From Streptomyces sp. NBC_00569 (GTDB taxonomy: Bacteria; Actinomycetota; Actinomycetes; Streptomycetales; Streptomycetaceae), in contig NZ_CP107783.1 of NCBI RefSeq assembly GCF_036345255.1, positions 3,707,501-3,771,500 of the forward strand: a stretch of DNA of 64,000 bases. Reading direction: 5' to 3'. This document shows positions 8,624-17,312 of this stretch, piece by piece. How positions within the stretch are numbered: the stretch's first letter is position 1; each line of letters begins with the position of its first letter. Made by a program: the position numbers and the translations under genes. Below the pieces are notes generated by a model. The model was given only the letters and a program-made list of their open reading frames with translations, was not told the DNA's origin and searched no databases.

Positions 8624-9627
8624 GAGAGCCTCACCCGCGGGTCGGCGGCGGCGTAGAGAAGGTCCACCAGGAGATTGCAGAAGACGACGAAGAACGCGGC
8701 GAGCAGCGTCACGCCGAGCACCTTGGGCAGGTCGTTGTCGGTGATGCCCTGTACCGCGTACTCACCGATGCCGTGCAGCGAGAACACGTTCTCGGTGATC
8801 ACGGCGCCGCCGAGCAGCAGACCGACGTCCATGCCGAACACGGTGACGATCGGGGTGAGTGCGGCGCGCAGGCCGTGGCGGCCCACCACCGTGCGCTCGC
8901 GCAGGCCCTTGGCGCGCGCGGTGCGGATGAAGTCCTCGTTCATCGTCTCCAGCATGCCCGAGCGGGTCAGCCGCGCGTAGATGGCGGAGTACAGCAGAGC
9001 GAGTGAACACCAGGCCGGGAAGAGGGTGTTGGCCCATTGCGCCGGATTTTCCGTCAGCGGTACGTATGTTCGCCCGAAGATCGGAATCTGGTAGGTGAAG
9101 ACGAGCAGCGCCAGCTGGCCCGTGAAGAAGATGGGCAGCGAGACACCGGCCAGGGCGACGCCCATGAACGCACGGTCGAAGAACGATCCTGGCTTGAGTG
9201 CCGAGATCACCCCCACCGTGACGCCGGACACCAGCCAGATGACGGCGGCACCCGCGGCCAGGGACAGGGTGATGGGCAGCCGGTCGGTCAGCTCGGGCCA
9301 CACCGCGACGTGGTTCTTGAAGGAGTAGCCGAAGCACGGAGCGTTGCAGTGGACCGTGGTGGGGCCGAGGTCGTAGGTGGACCCCGCGAAGATCCCCTTG
9401 ATGAAGTGCCAGTACTGGATGTATACGGGCTCGTCCAGGCCGAGGTTGTGCTTGACCGCCGCGATGTCCGCGGCCGAGGGACTCTTGCCGATGTACTGCT
9501 GCGCGAGCTGATCGGCGGACTGGCCGGCGATTCTCGGCAGCAGGAAAAAGATGCAAAACGTGACCGCGGTGACGACCAGCAGCAGGATCACTGCCGCGAT
9601 CAGCCGGCGGATGATGTACGAGATCAC
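8620..9627 (-). CDS. Peptide ABC transporter permease, DppB-like
   Basis: 335-residue integral membrane permease. It opens with a signal-anchor helix (MISYIIRRLIAAVILLLVVTA), typical for DppB/OppB. A large periplasm-facing loop of about 100 residues follows, then five helices and the EAA-type coupling loop (RTARAKGLRERTVVGRHGLRAAL, cytoplasmic). It forms the channel with the DppC-like permease at 11509. It follows the binding-protein gene with a 72-base gap that contains a strong hairpin. Confidence 0.9.
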   Translation of the reverse strand: MISYIIRRLIAAVILLLVVTAVTFCIFFLLPRIAGQSADQLAQQYIGKSPSAADIAAVKHNLGLDEPVYIQYWHFIKGIFAGSTYDLGPTTVHCNAPCFGYSFKNHVAVWPELTDRLPITLSLAAGAAVIWLVSGVTVGVISALKPGSFFDRAFMGVALAGVSLPIFFTGQLALLVFTYQIPIFGRTYVPLTENPAQWANTLFPAWCSLALLYSAIYARLTRSGMLETMNEDFIRTARAKGLRERTVVGRHGLRAALTPIVTVFGMDVGLLLGGAVITENVFSLHGIGEYAVQGITDNDLPKVLGVTLLAAFFVVFCNLLVDLLYAAADPRVRLS

Positions 9628-9640
9628 GGGGACCGGCGCT

Positions 9641-9672
9641 GGTGCCCGCGGACCGTGCGGCCCGCGGGCACC
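9641..9672 (-). terminator. Intra-operon hairpin after the binding-protein gene
   Basis: GGTGCCCGCGG (9641-9651) is perfectly complementary to CCGCGGGCACC (9662-9672), an 11-bp stem with a 10-base loop. It sits between the binding-protein stop (9700) and the permease start (9627). No T-run follows. It may be a partial terminator or a 3' stability element that raises the binding protein above the membrane parts. Confidence 0.65.
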
Positions 9673-9699
9673 AATGCCTTCACCTGCCTTCCGGGGCTG

Positions 9700-11451
9700 C
9701 TACTTCTTCGTGGTGCCGATGTTGAGGTAGTCGTACTGCCCGCTGAAGGCGGCCGTGGACACCAGGTTGGTGGCGTACGGCGAGCGGTACAGCAGGACCT
9801 TGAAGTAGGTCAGCGGGACGAGCGCCGCGTCATCCATGGCCTGCTTGTCGATCTGCGCGTACAGCTTGTTGCGCGTGGCCTCGTCGGGCGCCCCGATGGC
9901 CTCGGCGAGCATCGAGTCGACCTTCTTGTCGTCGAGCTCCGACAGGGCGGTGTTGCCGGACTCGCCGACCGCCTTGCTGTTCAGGATCTGCTGCAGGAAG
10001 CCGTAGCCCGACGGCCAGTCGGCGCCCCACTGCATCATCATGATGCCGACCTTGTTCTTCTGGTTGAACTTCGGGACACCGGCGTAGTCGGTGAAGTACT
10101 TGCCCGACGGGTACTGCTTCAGGCTGGCGTTGATGCCGACCTTCTTCAGCGACTCGATGAGCGCCTGGGCACCGGAGACTTCCTCGTCACGGTCGCTGCG
10201 CGCCGTGATCGTGGTGTTGATCGTCTTCTCGCCGCAGGCCTTCAGGGCGTCCTTGGCCTTGGCCACGTCACCCTTGTTGCCGCTGGTGGCGTAGACGTCT
10301 TCCTTGGCGTAGCCCGTGATGTCCGGGGGCAGGACCGTGGTGGCGACGTCACCGCGGATGGGTCCGCCCTGAGCGGTCTGCACCGAGACCTTGTCGATCG
10401 CGTACTCGACGGCCTTGCGGCAGTCGACGTTCGTGAACGGCTTCAGCTTGGTGTTGATCGCCGCGTAGACGAGACGGCCGCCGTAGGCGTTGTCCGTGTT
10501 CCCCATCTTCGACTTGTCGTTGACCAGCTGCGCCTGCGTCTGGGTGTCGACGCCCTTGCCCTGCATGTCGATCAGGGTGTCGCCGGACTGCAGGTCCTTG
10601 TCGATCGTCTGCTGGTTGACCTTCAGGTTGACGACGATCTTGTTCGGGTACTGCTTGCGCAGCGGGTCGGACTTCGGGTCGAAGTTCTTGTTGCGGACCA
10701 GGACGGCCTGCTTGCCCTCCTGGTAGCTCTGGAACTGGTACGAGCCCGAGGAGACGATGTGCTTGACGTAGTCGATGCCGTCGTCCTTGGCCTTCGGCAC
10801 CGGCGCGGTCTGCGGGGTGGCGACCAGGTAGTCGAACTCCTGGAAGGCCTGGTTCAGGTGGAAGACGATGGTGGTGTCGTCCGGCGTCTCGATGGACTTG
10901 AGGCCCTCGGCGCTCTTGTCCTTGTACGGACCCTTGTACTTGTCGCCGCCCTTGAGGAACTGCTGGAAGTAGTTCGGGCCGAGCGAGAGTACGTCACGCG
11001 CGAAGTTCGAGCGCTCGACGGCGTACTTGACGTCCTTGGACGTGATCGGCGATCCGTCCTGGTACTTGAGACCCTTGCGGATCGTGTACGTCCAGGTCTT
11101 GCCGCCGTCGCTCTGCTCGCCGGGCGCGGAGGCCAGGTCGGGCACGAGCGTGTTGCCCTTCTCGCCGGCGTCCGGCTTGAAGGTCATCAGCGGGCGCGCG
11201 TAGAGCCGGCTGAAGTTGTACATGTAGGCGTAGTACGTGTTACCCGGGTCGAACGAGTCGGGGACGTCCGACATCGCGTAGGTGACCGTGCCGCCCTTCT
11301 TCGTCGAGGCGTTGACGACATCCTTCGTGGCGGCGTTCGCACCGGCCGACTTGTTGCTGCCGTCCGAGCCGTCGTCGGCCTTGCTGCAGCCGGCGAGCAA
11401 CATGCTCACGCTGCCGATGGCCGCAACAGCGGCAAGTGATGACCTTCGCAT
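9700..11451 (-). CDS. Peptide/nickel ABC transporter substrate-binding lipoprotein (SBP family 5)
   Basis: 583 residues from ATG 11451. A lipoprotein signal peptide ends in the lipobox LLAGC (Cys 22), followed by an Asp/Ser/Gly linker. The mature part has the family 5 binding-protein pattern (YLRPLM-like YARPLMTFKPD, then WTYTIRKGLKYQDGSPITSKDVKYAVERS). It would be anchored outside the membrane and deliver oligopeptides or similar ligands to the permeases. The seven residues from 11472 are not needed. It lies after the DppC-like permease gene and before the DppB-like gene. The ligand is unknown. Confidence 0.9.
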   Translation of the reverse strand: MRRSSLAAVAAIGSVSMLLAGCSKADDGSDGSNKSAGANAATKDVVNASTKKGGTVTYAMSDVPDSFDPGNTYYAYMYNFSRLYARPLMTFKPDAGEKGNTLVPDLASAPGEQSDGGKTWTYTIRKGLKYQDGSPITSKDVKYAVERSNFARDVLSLGPNYFQQFLKGGDKYKGPYKDKSAEGLKSIETPDDTTIVFHLNQAFQEFDYLVATPQTAPVPKAKDDGIDYVKHIVSSGSYQFQSYQEGKQAVLVRNKNFDPKSDPLRKQYPNKIVVNLKVNQQTIDKDLQSGDTLIDMQGKGVDTQTQAQLVNDKSKMGNTDNAYGGRLVYAAINTKLKPFTNVDCRKAVEYAIDKVSVQTAQGGPIRGDVATTVLPPDITGYAKEDVYATSGNKGDVAKAKDALKACGEKTINTTITARSDRDEEVSGAQALIESLKKVGINASLKQYPSGKYFTDYAGVPKFNQKNKVGIMMMQWGADWPSGYGFLQQILNSKAVGESGNTALSELDDKKVDSMLAEAIGAPDEATRNKLYAQIDKQAMDDAALVPLTYFKVLLYRSPYATNLVSTAAFSGQYDYLNIGTTKK

Positions 11452-11508
11452 GATGGTCGGAATCCCCTCCATTGTCGGAAACTTGTGGAGCTCTCTGCGC
11501 GGCCGGAC

Positions 11509-12507
11509 TCAGCGACTGCGCGGGTCGAGAGCGTCGCGGAGACCGTCACCGAGCAGGTTGAACGCGAGCACGGTGACGAAGATGGCGAGGCCCGGAACGA
11601 TCATGTACTGCGGATCGACCTGGAAGTAGTCGACGGCCTGGTTGAGCATGCCGCCCCAGGAGGCCTGCGGCGGCTGGATGCCCACGCCCAGGAAGCTGAG
11701 CGACGCCTCGAAGATGATGTTCGTCGGGATCAGCAGGGTCGAGTAGACGATGATCGGCGCGACCAGGTTGGGCATCAGTTCCCGGAACAGGATGTACGGG
11801 CCTCGGGCGCCCATCCCGCGGGCCGCGTCCACGAACTCCCGCTCGCGCAGCGCCAGGGTCTGACCGCGCACGATGCGTCCCAGATAGGGCCAGTTGAAGA
11901 AGCCGATCACGAAGATCAGCACGCAGATGTGCAGCGGCAGCCCGTTCAGACCGAACGCTCCCCCCTGGAGGGTCGCGGAGATCGAGATCGCGAACAGCAG
12001 CAGCGGGAACGCCAGGAAGGTGTCCATCATGCGGCTGATGATCGAGTCGACCCGGCCGCCGTAGTACCCGGCGACGACGCCGAGGATCGCCCCGATCACG
12101 TTCGACAGGACGGTCGCGCCGAAGGCGACGACGAGGGAGACCCAGGACCCTTCGAGGATGCGCGCGAAGATGTCACGGCCGAACTTCGGTTCCACACCGA
12201 GAGGATGGTCGCCGCTCATACCGCCGAGTCCGCCCTTGGGGAGCGAGCTGGTGGGGTCGATCAGGTCCTGGTGGAACGTGTTCGGGTCGAGGCCGAAGAG
12301 ATGCTGGAGGGGGCGTGCCAGGGCGGCGATGAGGATCAGCAGGATTACGACGACGCCGCCGGCGACGGCGACCTTGTCCCTCTTGAAGCGGTTCCAGGCG
12401 ATACGCCCGAGGGAGCGCCCCTCGATCTGCTGCCCCTTGGTGCCGGCGAGCACAGCCTCGGGCTGCACCTCGGCCTGGGCCCCAGTGGTCTCGATCGGTG
12501 CGGTCAC
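11509..12507 (-). CDS. Peptide ABC transporter permease, DppC-like
   Basis: 332 residues starting at GTG 12507. A long cytosolic N-terminus with the SLGRIAWNRFKRDK motif precedes the first helix, as in DppC/OppC. Five more helices follow, with the coupling loop REREFVDAARGMGARGPYILFREL. It is the first gene of the importer operon (permease C, binding protein, permease B, two ATPases). The 186 bases upstream separate it from the phosphopantetheinyl transferase gene on the same strand, so read-through from the cluster is possible. Confidence 0.9.
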   Translation of the reverse strand: MTAPIETTGAQAEVQPEAVLAGTKGQQIEGRSLGRIAWNRFKRDKVAVAGGVVVILLILIAALARPLQHLFGLDPNTFHQDLIDPTSSLPKGGLGGMSGDHPLGVEPKFGRDIFARILEGSWVSLVVAFGATVLSNVIGAILGVVAGYYGGRVDSIISRMMDTFLAFPLLLFAISISATLQGGAFGLNGLPLHICVLIFVIGFFNWPYLGRIVRGQTLALREREFVDAARGMGARGPYILFRELMPNLVAPIIVYSTLLIPTNIIFEASLSFLGVGIQPPQASWGGMLNQAVDYFQVDPQYMIVPGLAIFVTVLAFNLLGDGLRDALDPRSR

Positions 12508-12693
12508 GGTGTGGTTGACCCCTCTCGGCCGACGGTGGCCGGCCCACGCCCGCCGCGGTAGCGGCTTGATCCTGTTTCACTGGCTGGACAGCCCGGGGAC
12601 ATGGCCTCGTAGGTGACCGTTCAGCTCGTACACAGAGTCGAAACCCCGTGTCTGCAGGGAGTCTTCAATGCGCCTGTGACCAGCCGCCAGCCC

Positions 12694-13494
12694 TCACCGT
12701 GAAAGGTTGCGCAACCGTGATGAGGCGGCAGGAGTGCAGTATGCGGACGTGGGAACCGGCTGAGCGGACAATTCGCTCCCGTGACTCCCCTCGGCAGTGG
12801 GTCCGGAATGTGACACCGTGACCGATGTGGCGACAATGCCCCGCGTGATGCGCCAACTGCCCGTGAAACAGGGGGTAATGGCGCTTTGTCCCGGAAGCTG
12901 CGATGCGGGCGGAGCGGGCACCCGGACGCGGACGTCGAAGGCCGCGTCCCGGGGCCGGAGGCGGAGCCGGGCGTCGGTGAAGTCGAGCCAGGTGCCCATG
13001 AGGGGGAACCACGCCTTGAACACACTCTCCTTGGCGGAGAAGAGGAGGGTGTCCCAGTGGACCCGTGGACGCGTGCGCGCGAGACGGGCCAGCGCCGCGC
13101 GCTCGACCGGGTCGGCGACCAGATCGAGGACGCCCGCCGGCAGCGGCTCGTGCGGTTCCGCGTCGATCCCGAGGGAGAGCAGGCGCGTACGGGAGGCGAC
13201 TGCGGCCGCGCGGTAGCCGTGGCAGTGGGTCATGCTCCCCACCACCCCGCCCGGCCAGCGCGGCGCCCGGTCCGCGCCCGGCACCAGCGGCAGCGGGCGG
13301 ATCCCGAGCGCGCCGAGGGCGCGCCGGGCGCAGTGGCGCACCTCGCCGAACTCCCGGCGCCGCGACGCGGCCACGCCCGCGACATACGCGCGCTCCTCGG
13401 GAAACAGGACCGCGCCCGCCGCCTCCCCGAAGGCGCCCGCCACCGCGACGAAGGCGGGCAGAACATCCCGGACGGGCCCGTCGTCCCAGGTCAT
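12694..13494 (-). CDS. 4'-phosphopantetheinyl transferase (EntD/Npt type)
   Basis: 266 residues. It transfers the phosphopantetheine arm of CoA to the serine of carrier proteins and would activate the five T/ACP domains of this cluster. Visible motifs are SMTHCHGYRAA (about 87-97), the magnesium site GIDAEP (Asp 111, Glu 113) and the catalytic SAKESVFKAW (Lys 155, Glu 156). The usual ending (TGSWRITRGIVATSV, about 211-225) is followed here by roughly 40 extra residues rich in Ser, Pro and Thr, as if the ordinary stop had been lost. Its start overlaps the stop of the T-C gene (ATGA). It is the last gene of the biosynthetic operon. Confidence 0.9.
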   Translation of the reverse strand: MTWDDGPVRDVLPAFVAVAGAFGEAAGAVLFPEERAYVAGVAASRRREFGEVRHCARRALGALGIRPLPLVPGADRAPRWPGGVVGSMTHCHGYRAAAVASRTRLLSLGIDAEPHEPLPAGVLDLVADPVERAALARLARTRPRVHWDTLLFSAKESVFKAWFPLMGTWLDFTDARLRLRPRDAAFDVRVRVPAPPASQLPGQSAITPCFTGSWRITRGIVATSVTVSHSGPTAEGSHGSELSAQPVPTSAYCTPAASSRLRNLSR

Positions 13495-15062
13495 GACCAG
13501 GGCAGTCGCGCGGCCGCCTCCTCGTCGGTGACCAGGGCGTGGATCGCGGCGAGCAGGCCCTCGACGAGCCGGCCCGGCAGCTCCTCGCCGAAGCGGTGCA
13601 CGTCCGCGGTGACGTGCACGCTCAGTCCGCCGCCCTCGGGGTCGTCGAGGGCCTCGATCCGCACCGGCAGGCTCGTGTGGTCGCGCATGTCCTCGTCGGC
13701 GGCCAGGAGGCCGGCGGCGAGGAGCTCGTCGCGCGGGTGGAAGTGGACATAGTTGAAGGTCACTTCGAACGGGTTACGGCCGAGCAGCCGGCGCAGCTCC
13801 GAGTGCGGGAAGCGGCGGTGCGGCAGCAGGGCGTTCTCCGCGTCGAGGGCACGGCGGGCCGCGGTGCGCCAGTCGGCGTCCCGCAGGTCGAGGCGCATGG
13901 GCAGCTGGTTGAGGAACAGACCGAGGGTGACGTCCGCACCCGTGCGCTCCGGCCGCCCGTTGAGGAGAAGGCCGACGGCCGGGGTCTCGGTCTCCCAGGC
14001 GGCGCCCACCGCCACGCAGTTGGCGGCGAGCAGCAGGCTCTTGACCGGCAGCCCCCAGCGCGCGGACATCTCACCGAGACGCCGGGCGTCCTCGGCGGGC
14101 ACGTCGGCGCTCGCCTTGCGGTGCTCGGGCTCCGCCGAGGACGCCTCCCGCTGCGGCGGCAACTCCGCCTGGAGGTCACGGAAGTGCCGTACGGACTGCT
14201 CGTCGCGCACCGCCTCACGCTCCAGGCGCACGAATTCCGCGTACGGGACGGGGTCGGCGAACTCGGGCCGGGTGCCGTCGAGAAGGGCCGCGTAGGCGAC
14301 GACCAGCTCGTTGAAGAAGACCGACTCGCTCCAGCCGTCCAGGATCGCGTGGTGGAAGGAGTAGGAGAGCCGGAACGAGCCGGGTGCCTTGGCGGCGGCG
14401 TGGACGCGCAGCAGCGGGGCGCTCTCCGCGTCGTAGGGCTCGGCGAGCTCCGTCATCACCCGCTCGTACGCCTCCGTGGCCGCCGCCCCGGTCAGGTGCC
14501 CGTGGTCCGCGACGACCAGCGGGATCGGCGCCTCCTTCTGCACGAGCTGCATCGGCTCGCTGAAGGTGCCCAGGTCGAAGCGGGTGCGCAGGAGGGGGTG
14601 CCGGGCGGACAGCAGGTCGAGGGCCGCGCGCAGGGCCACCGGGTCGAGGGGGCGCAGGACCGTGCGGGAGATGACGTCGAGGTAGAAGGCGCCGTCACTG
14701 ACCAGGCTCTCGTAGATCAGGCCGAGCTGGAGCCTGGCCGCCGGGTAGGCGTCCTCGGCGTCGGCGGGCACCCGGGCCCGGTCCAGGACGGAGAGCTGGT
14801 CGAGGGCACCGTGTGCCGGGCGGTCCGTGGCCCGGGTCAGGGACCGGCACGCGCCGCGCGGCGTCGGGTTCTTGAACAGGTCGAGGAGGGAGAGGGACAG
14901 GCCCTGCTCCTGGGCGGCGCCGATGACCTTCAGGGCCAGCAGCGAGTCCCCGCCGAGGGAGAAGAAGTCGTCGTCGGGACCGACCTCGCCGACGCCGAGG
15001 ATCTCCTTCCAGATGTCCGCGAGCAGGACCTCGGGCGCCACGGTCGTCGTGCTGTCGTTCAC
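13491..15062 (-). CDS. NRPS didomain: carrier protein-condensation (T-C), no adenylation domain
   Basis: 523 residues from GTG 15062, chosen because GGAG lies 7 bases upstream; ATG 15074 is the alternative. A carrier domain fills about 10-75, with the phosphopantetheine Ser in LGGDSLLAL (Ser 40). A condensation domain follows from about 105 with the intact catalytic motif SFHHAILDGWS (His 237-238, Asp 242). There is no adenylation domain, so its carrier must be charged in trans, by one of the two A-T proteins, or via the ATP-grasp enzyme encoded just upstream. A C-terminal C domain could form the last amide or ester bond or release the chain. The stop overlaps the start of the transferase gene. 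Confidence 0.88.
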   Translation of the reverse strand: MNDSTTTVAPEVLLADIWKEILGVGEVGPDDDFFSLGGDSLLALKVIGAAQEQGLSLSLLDLFKNPTPRGACRSLTRATDRPAHGALDQLSVLDRARVPADAEDAYPAARLQLGLIYESLVSDGAFYLDVISRTVLRPLDPVALRAALDLLSARHPLLRTRFDLGTFSEPMQLVQKEAPIPLVVADHGHLTGAAATEAYERVMTELAEPYDAESAPLLRVHAAAKAPGSFRLSYSFHHAILDGWSESVFFNELVVAYAALLDGTRPEFADPVPYAEFVRLEREAVRDEQSVRHFRDLQAELPPQREASSAEPEHRKASADVPAEDARRLGEMSARWGLPVKSLLLAANCVAVGAAWETETPAVGLLLNGRPERTGADVTLGLFLNQLPMRLDLRDADWRTAARRALDAENALLPHRRFPHSELRRLLGRNPFEVTFNYVHFHPRDELLAAGLLAADEDMRDHTSLPVRIEALDDPEGGGLSVHVTADVHRFGEELPGRLVEGLLAAIHALVTDEEAAARLPWS

Positions 15063-15093
15063 GGGTTTCTCCATTCGCTGTGCTGGGGCGTGG

Positions 15094-16398
15094 TCACAGG
15101 GCGCCCAGTTCCGCGCCGGTGACCTCGGTCGTCGTGGGGCGGGTGTCCGGGGTGTCGTCGTCGCCTTCGAAGGCGAAGCGGTAGCGCAGCGTCGACTCGA
15201 TGTCCTTGGCGAGCACCGCGAGTTCGGCCAGGTCGCGGGCCTCCCCCATCACGATGTCGAGTTCCAGGGTCTGCACCCCGCCGGGGAAGCGGGTGCCGGG
15301 CCTGGCGTAGGGGCGGTGCAGGGTGACGCCCGGAATCCGCTTGACCTCGTCGCTGCCGTCGATGCCGAGGAGCGTGCCGGGGCGGCGGGGTGCGGGGTGG
15401 AAGAGCTGGAAGCAGGCGCGGCCGGTGTAGAGGGCCGGCAGCTGCGGGTGCTCGCCGAGGGCGGTGCGGCCGGCGAGTTCGATGAGGTCGAGGCCCTGGG
15501 AGCGGACGGACAGCTCGTTGATGCCGCCCCCCAGCCGGCCGTTGACCTCGATGAGCCGGGGCCCGTCGGGGGTCAGTTTGATCTCGGTGTGGGTGAGGCC
15601 CTCTCGGATCCCGAGCGCCTCGACGGAGCGCCGCGCCAGGTCCCGCGCCAGGTGCTCCTCCGCCGGTTCCAGGGGCGAGGGCCAGAAGCGGCCGGTCTCC
15701 CGGAAGGGCGGCACCATGGGGAACTTGCCGGTCACGGCGATGTCGAGGACCGTGCCGTCGCGTACGACGCTCTCGACCGACACGTAGTCGCCGAACGCTC
15801 CGGTGTCCCGGCCCGGCAGGTACTCCTCGAGGACCAGAGTGCCGCCGGCGACGAGTCCGGGCCGGTCCTCGGCGAGGAGGGTACGGGCGAGCGCCAGGCC
15901 CTCCCCGGCGTCCTCCACGAAGAACGTGTTGCGGCTGCCGCCGCCGTGCGCGGGTTTGAGGACGGCGGGCAGGCCCGTCTCGGCGACCGCGTCCGCCCAG
16001 TCCTCGACGCTGTCGATGCGGCGGCACCGCACCGCGTCGACCCCGGCGGCCCGCAGCGCGTCCCGCTGCTGCCACTTGTCGGTCAGCAGGCCGACGGTGC
16101 GCCGGCCGTGGAACGGCAGCCCGAGCGCCTCGGCCAGCTCGCCCGTGTACGCCAGTGCCCGCTCGCTGTACGTGACGATGCCCTCGGGCTCGTACGCCCG
16201 CACCTTCGCGGCGGCCTGGGCCGGGGACCCGGCCGTCACGACGGGCCCGAACCCGGCGAGCAGGGGCTCCATGGCCCGGGTGTGGTCGTCGGGGGCCGTG
16301 ACGAAGACGCAGCGGGCCCAGTCGGCGAGGCCGACGGCGATGTCGCCGGGGTGGGCCGCGCCGTCCGCGTACACCACGATGAGGGTCTTGCGCATCAT
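15094..16398 (-). CDS. ATP-grasp domain ligase of the biosynthetic cluster
   Basis: 434 residues. ATP-grasp enzymes form amide bonds through acyl phosphates. Seen here are the preATP-grasp domain (residues 1-100, MMRKTLIVVYADG), the lysine strand VLKPAHGGGSRNTFF, the glutamate of the hinge LVLEEYLPGRDTG and the magnesium site PRLIEVNGRLGGG. This arrangement matches stand-alone amino-acid or peptide ligases seen in antibiotic pathways (DdaF/BacD-like). Substrate cannot be read. The start ATG 16398 overlaps the thioesterase stop (ATGATG) and follows GGAGG by 4-5 bases. The long frame upstream of it to 16623 is antisense noise over the thioesterase gene. It could link an amino acid to the carrier-made unit. 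Confidence 0.85.
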   Translation of the reverse strand: MMRKTLIVVYADGAAHPGDIAVGLADWARCVFVTAPDDHTRAMEPLLAGFGPVVTAGSPAQAAAKVRAYEPEGIVTYSERALAYTGELAEALGLPFHGRRTVGLLTDKWQQRDALRAAGVDAVRCRRIDSVEDWADAVAETGLPAVLKPAHGGGSRNTFFVEDAGEGLALARTLLAEDRPGLVAGGTLVLEEYLPGRDTGAFGDYVSVESVVRDGTVLDIAVTGKFPMVPPFRETGRFWPSPLEPAEEHLARDLARRSVEALGIREGLTHTEIKLTPDGPRLIEVNGRLGGGINELSVRSQGLDLIELAGRTALGEHPQLPALYTGRACFQLFHPAPRRPGTLLGIDGSDEVKRIPGVTLHRPYARPGTRFPGGVQTLELDIVMGEARDLAELAVLAKDIESTLRYRFAFEGDDDTPDTRPTTTEVTGAELGAL

Positions 16399-17198
16399 GC
16401 CTCCTGTCCGTGGCGCGGGCCGGCCGCCGGTACCCGGTCGGCGGCAGGGCGCAGGCAGTCCCTGACCGTCCGGCAGAAGTCGTCGGTGCGGTCCCGGTAG
16501 TAGAAGTGGCCGCCGGGCAGCAGCCGGCCGGTGAACGCGCCGGTCGTCCACGCCTGCCAGGCGTCCAGGTAGGCGCGGGCGACCCACGGGTCGTCCGCTC
16601 CCCCCGTGGCGAGCAGCGGGCACGCCACCGGCCTGCGGGGGCCGGGAGCGTAGCGGGCCAGCAGGAGGTAGTCGGCGCGCAGGACCGGGATCATCAGGTC
16701 GACGATGTCGGCGAGCGCGCCCTCCCCGATGTCGGCGTTGCCGCCGGTGGCCAGCTCCGTCAGCCAGTCGTCCCGGGTCATCGCGAGCACGGCGGCCGGG
16801 TCGAGGCGCTGGAGGTCCGGGGGCCTGGCCGCCGAGACGGCGAGGAGTTCGAGGTCGCGGCCCGCGGTCTCCAGGCGGTGGGCGATCTCGTACGAGAGCA
16901 CGGCGCCCAGGCTGTGGCCGACCAGCACGAGGGGCCCCTCCGTGTGGGCGTCGATCTCGCGGGCGGCCTGGGCGGCGAGTTCCGTGAGGAGTTCGGCCGG
17001 CGGTTCGCCGGCCCTGGGGCCGCGGCCGGGGTACTGGAGGGCGAGCGCGCTCTCGCCGTCAGCCAGGAGCCCGGGCAGCCATTCCGCGAGGGCGTAGGCG
17101 CTGCCGCCGCCGAAGGGGGCGAGGACGAACGTCCGCGCCGGGGACGGCGAGTCCTCCCCGAACTGCCAGAGGAGCGGGGTGAGCCGACGGCGCTTCAT
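16395..17198 (-). CDS. Type II thioesterase (Ser nucleophile)
   Basis: 267 residues, alpha/beta fold. The N-terminal APFGGGSAYALAEW and QYPGRG motifs are typical of external thioesterases of NRPS/PKS clusters. The nucleophile is Ser 96 in GHSLGA, the acid lies in TGGADDPWV and the His in PGGHFYYRD. It would clear mis-loaded acyl or aminoacyl groups from carrier proteins. Its ATG overlaps the stop of the small MbtH-like frame by ACATGA, and its own stop overlaps the ATP-grasp start, so translation is coupled on both sides. Confidence 0.9.
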   Translation of the reverse strand: MKRRRLTPLLWQFGEDSPSPARTFVLAPFGGGSAYALAEWLPGLLADGESALALQYPGRGPRAGEPPAELLTELAAQAAREIDAHTEGPLVLVGHSLGAVLSYEIAHRLETAGRDLELLAVSAARPPDLQRLDPAAVLAMTRDDWLTELATGGNADIGEGALADIVDLMIPVLRADYLLLARYAPGPRRPVACPLLATGGADDPWVARAYLDAWQAWTTGAFTGRLLPGGHFYYRDRTDDFCRTVRDCLRPAADRVPAAGPRHGQEA

Positions 17199-17275
17199 GT
17201 CGCCTCGCCCGGGGTGCGGTGCGTCGGCCGGAGGGAGTGGGATCCCTCCTCGTCGACCACGACGGCATGGGTCAT
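17195..17275 (-). CDS. 26-residue MbtH-like remnant, coupled to the thioesterase gene
   Basis: A short frame starts at ATG 17275 with GGAAGGGTGA about 7 bases upstream and ends in TGA overlapping the thioesterase ATG. Residues 5-16 (VVVDEEGSHSLR) followed by a Pro and, a few residues later, a Pro-Gly pair match the core of MbtH proteins, whose signature runs N-x-E-x-Q-x-S-x-W-P-x5-P-x-G-W. Here the Trp of WP is Arg and the protein stops where the second half (Trp, Leu, WTDxRP) should follow. I read it as a truncated MbtH, perhaps kept as a leader for coupling. A full MbtH has about 65-75 residues. The match is short, so chance is not excluded. Confidence 0.5.
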   Translation of the reverse strand: MTHAVVVDEEGSHSLRPTHRTPGEAT

Positions 17276-17312
17276 GGGGCGGTCACCCTTCCTGGGGTGG
17301 TGGCGGTGGTGG

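Noticed and set aside
9037..11439. 800-codon plus-strand frame over the importer genes
   Set aside because: Opposite strand encodes a binding lipoprotein and permease with complete motifs. The frame has no recognisable domain.
16399..16623. 75-residue N-terminal extension of the ATP-grasp protein
   Set aside because: It lies antiparallel in frame over the thioesterase gene, is Arg/Gly/Pro-rich, and a ribosome site precedes ATG 16398 that overlaps the thioesterase stop.
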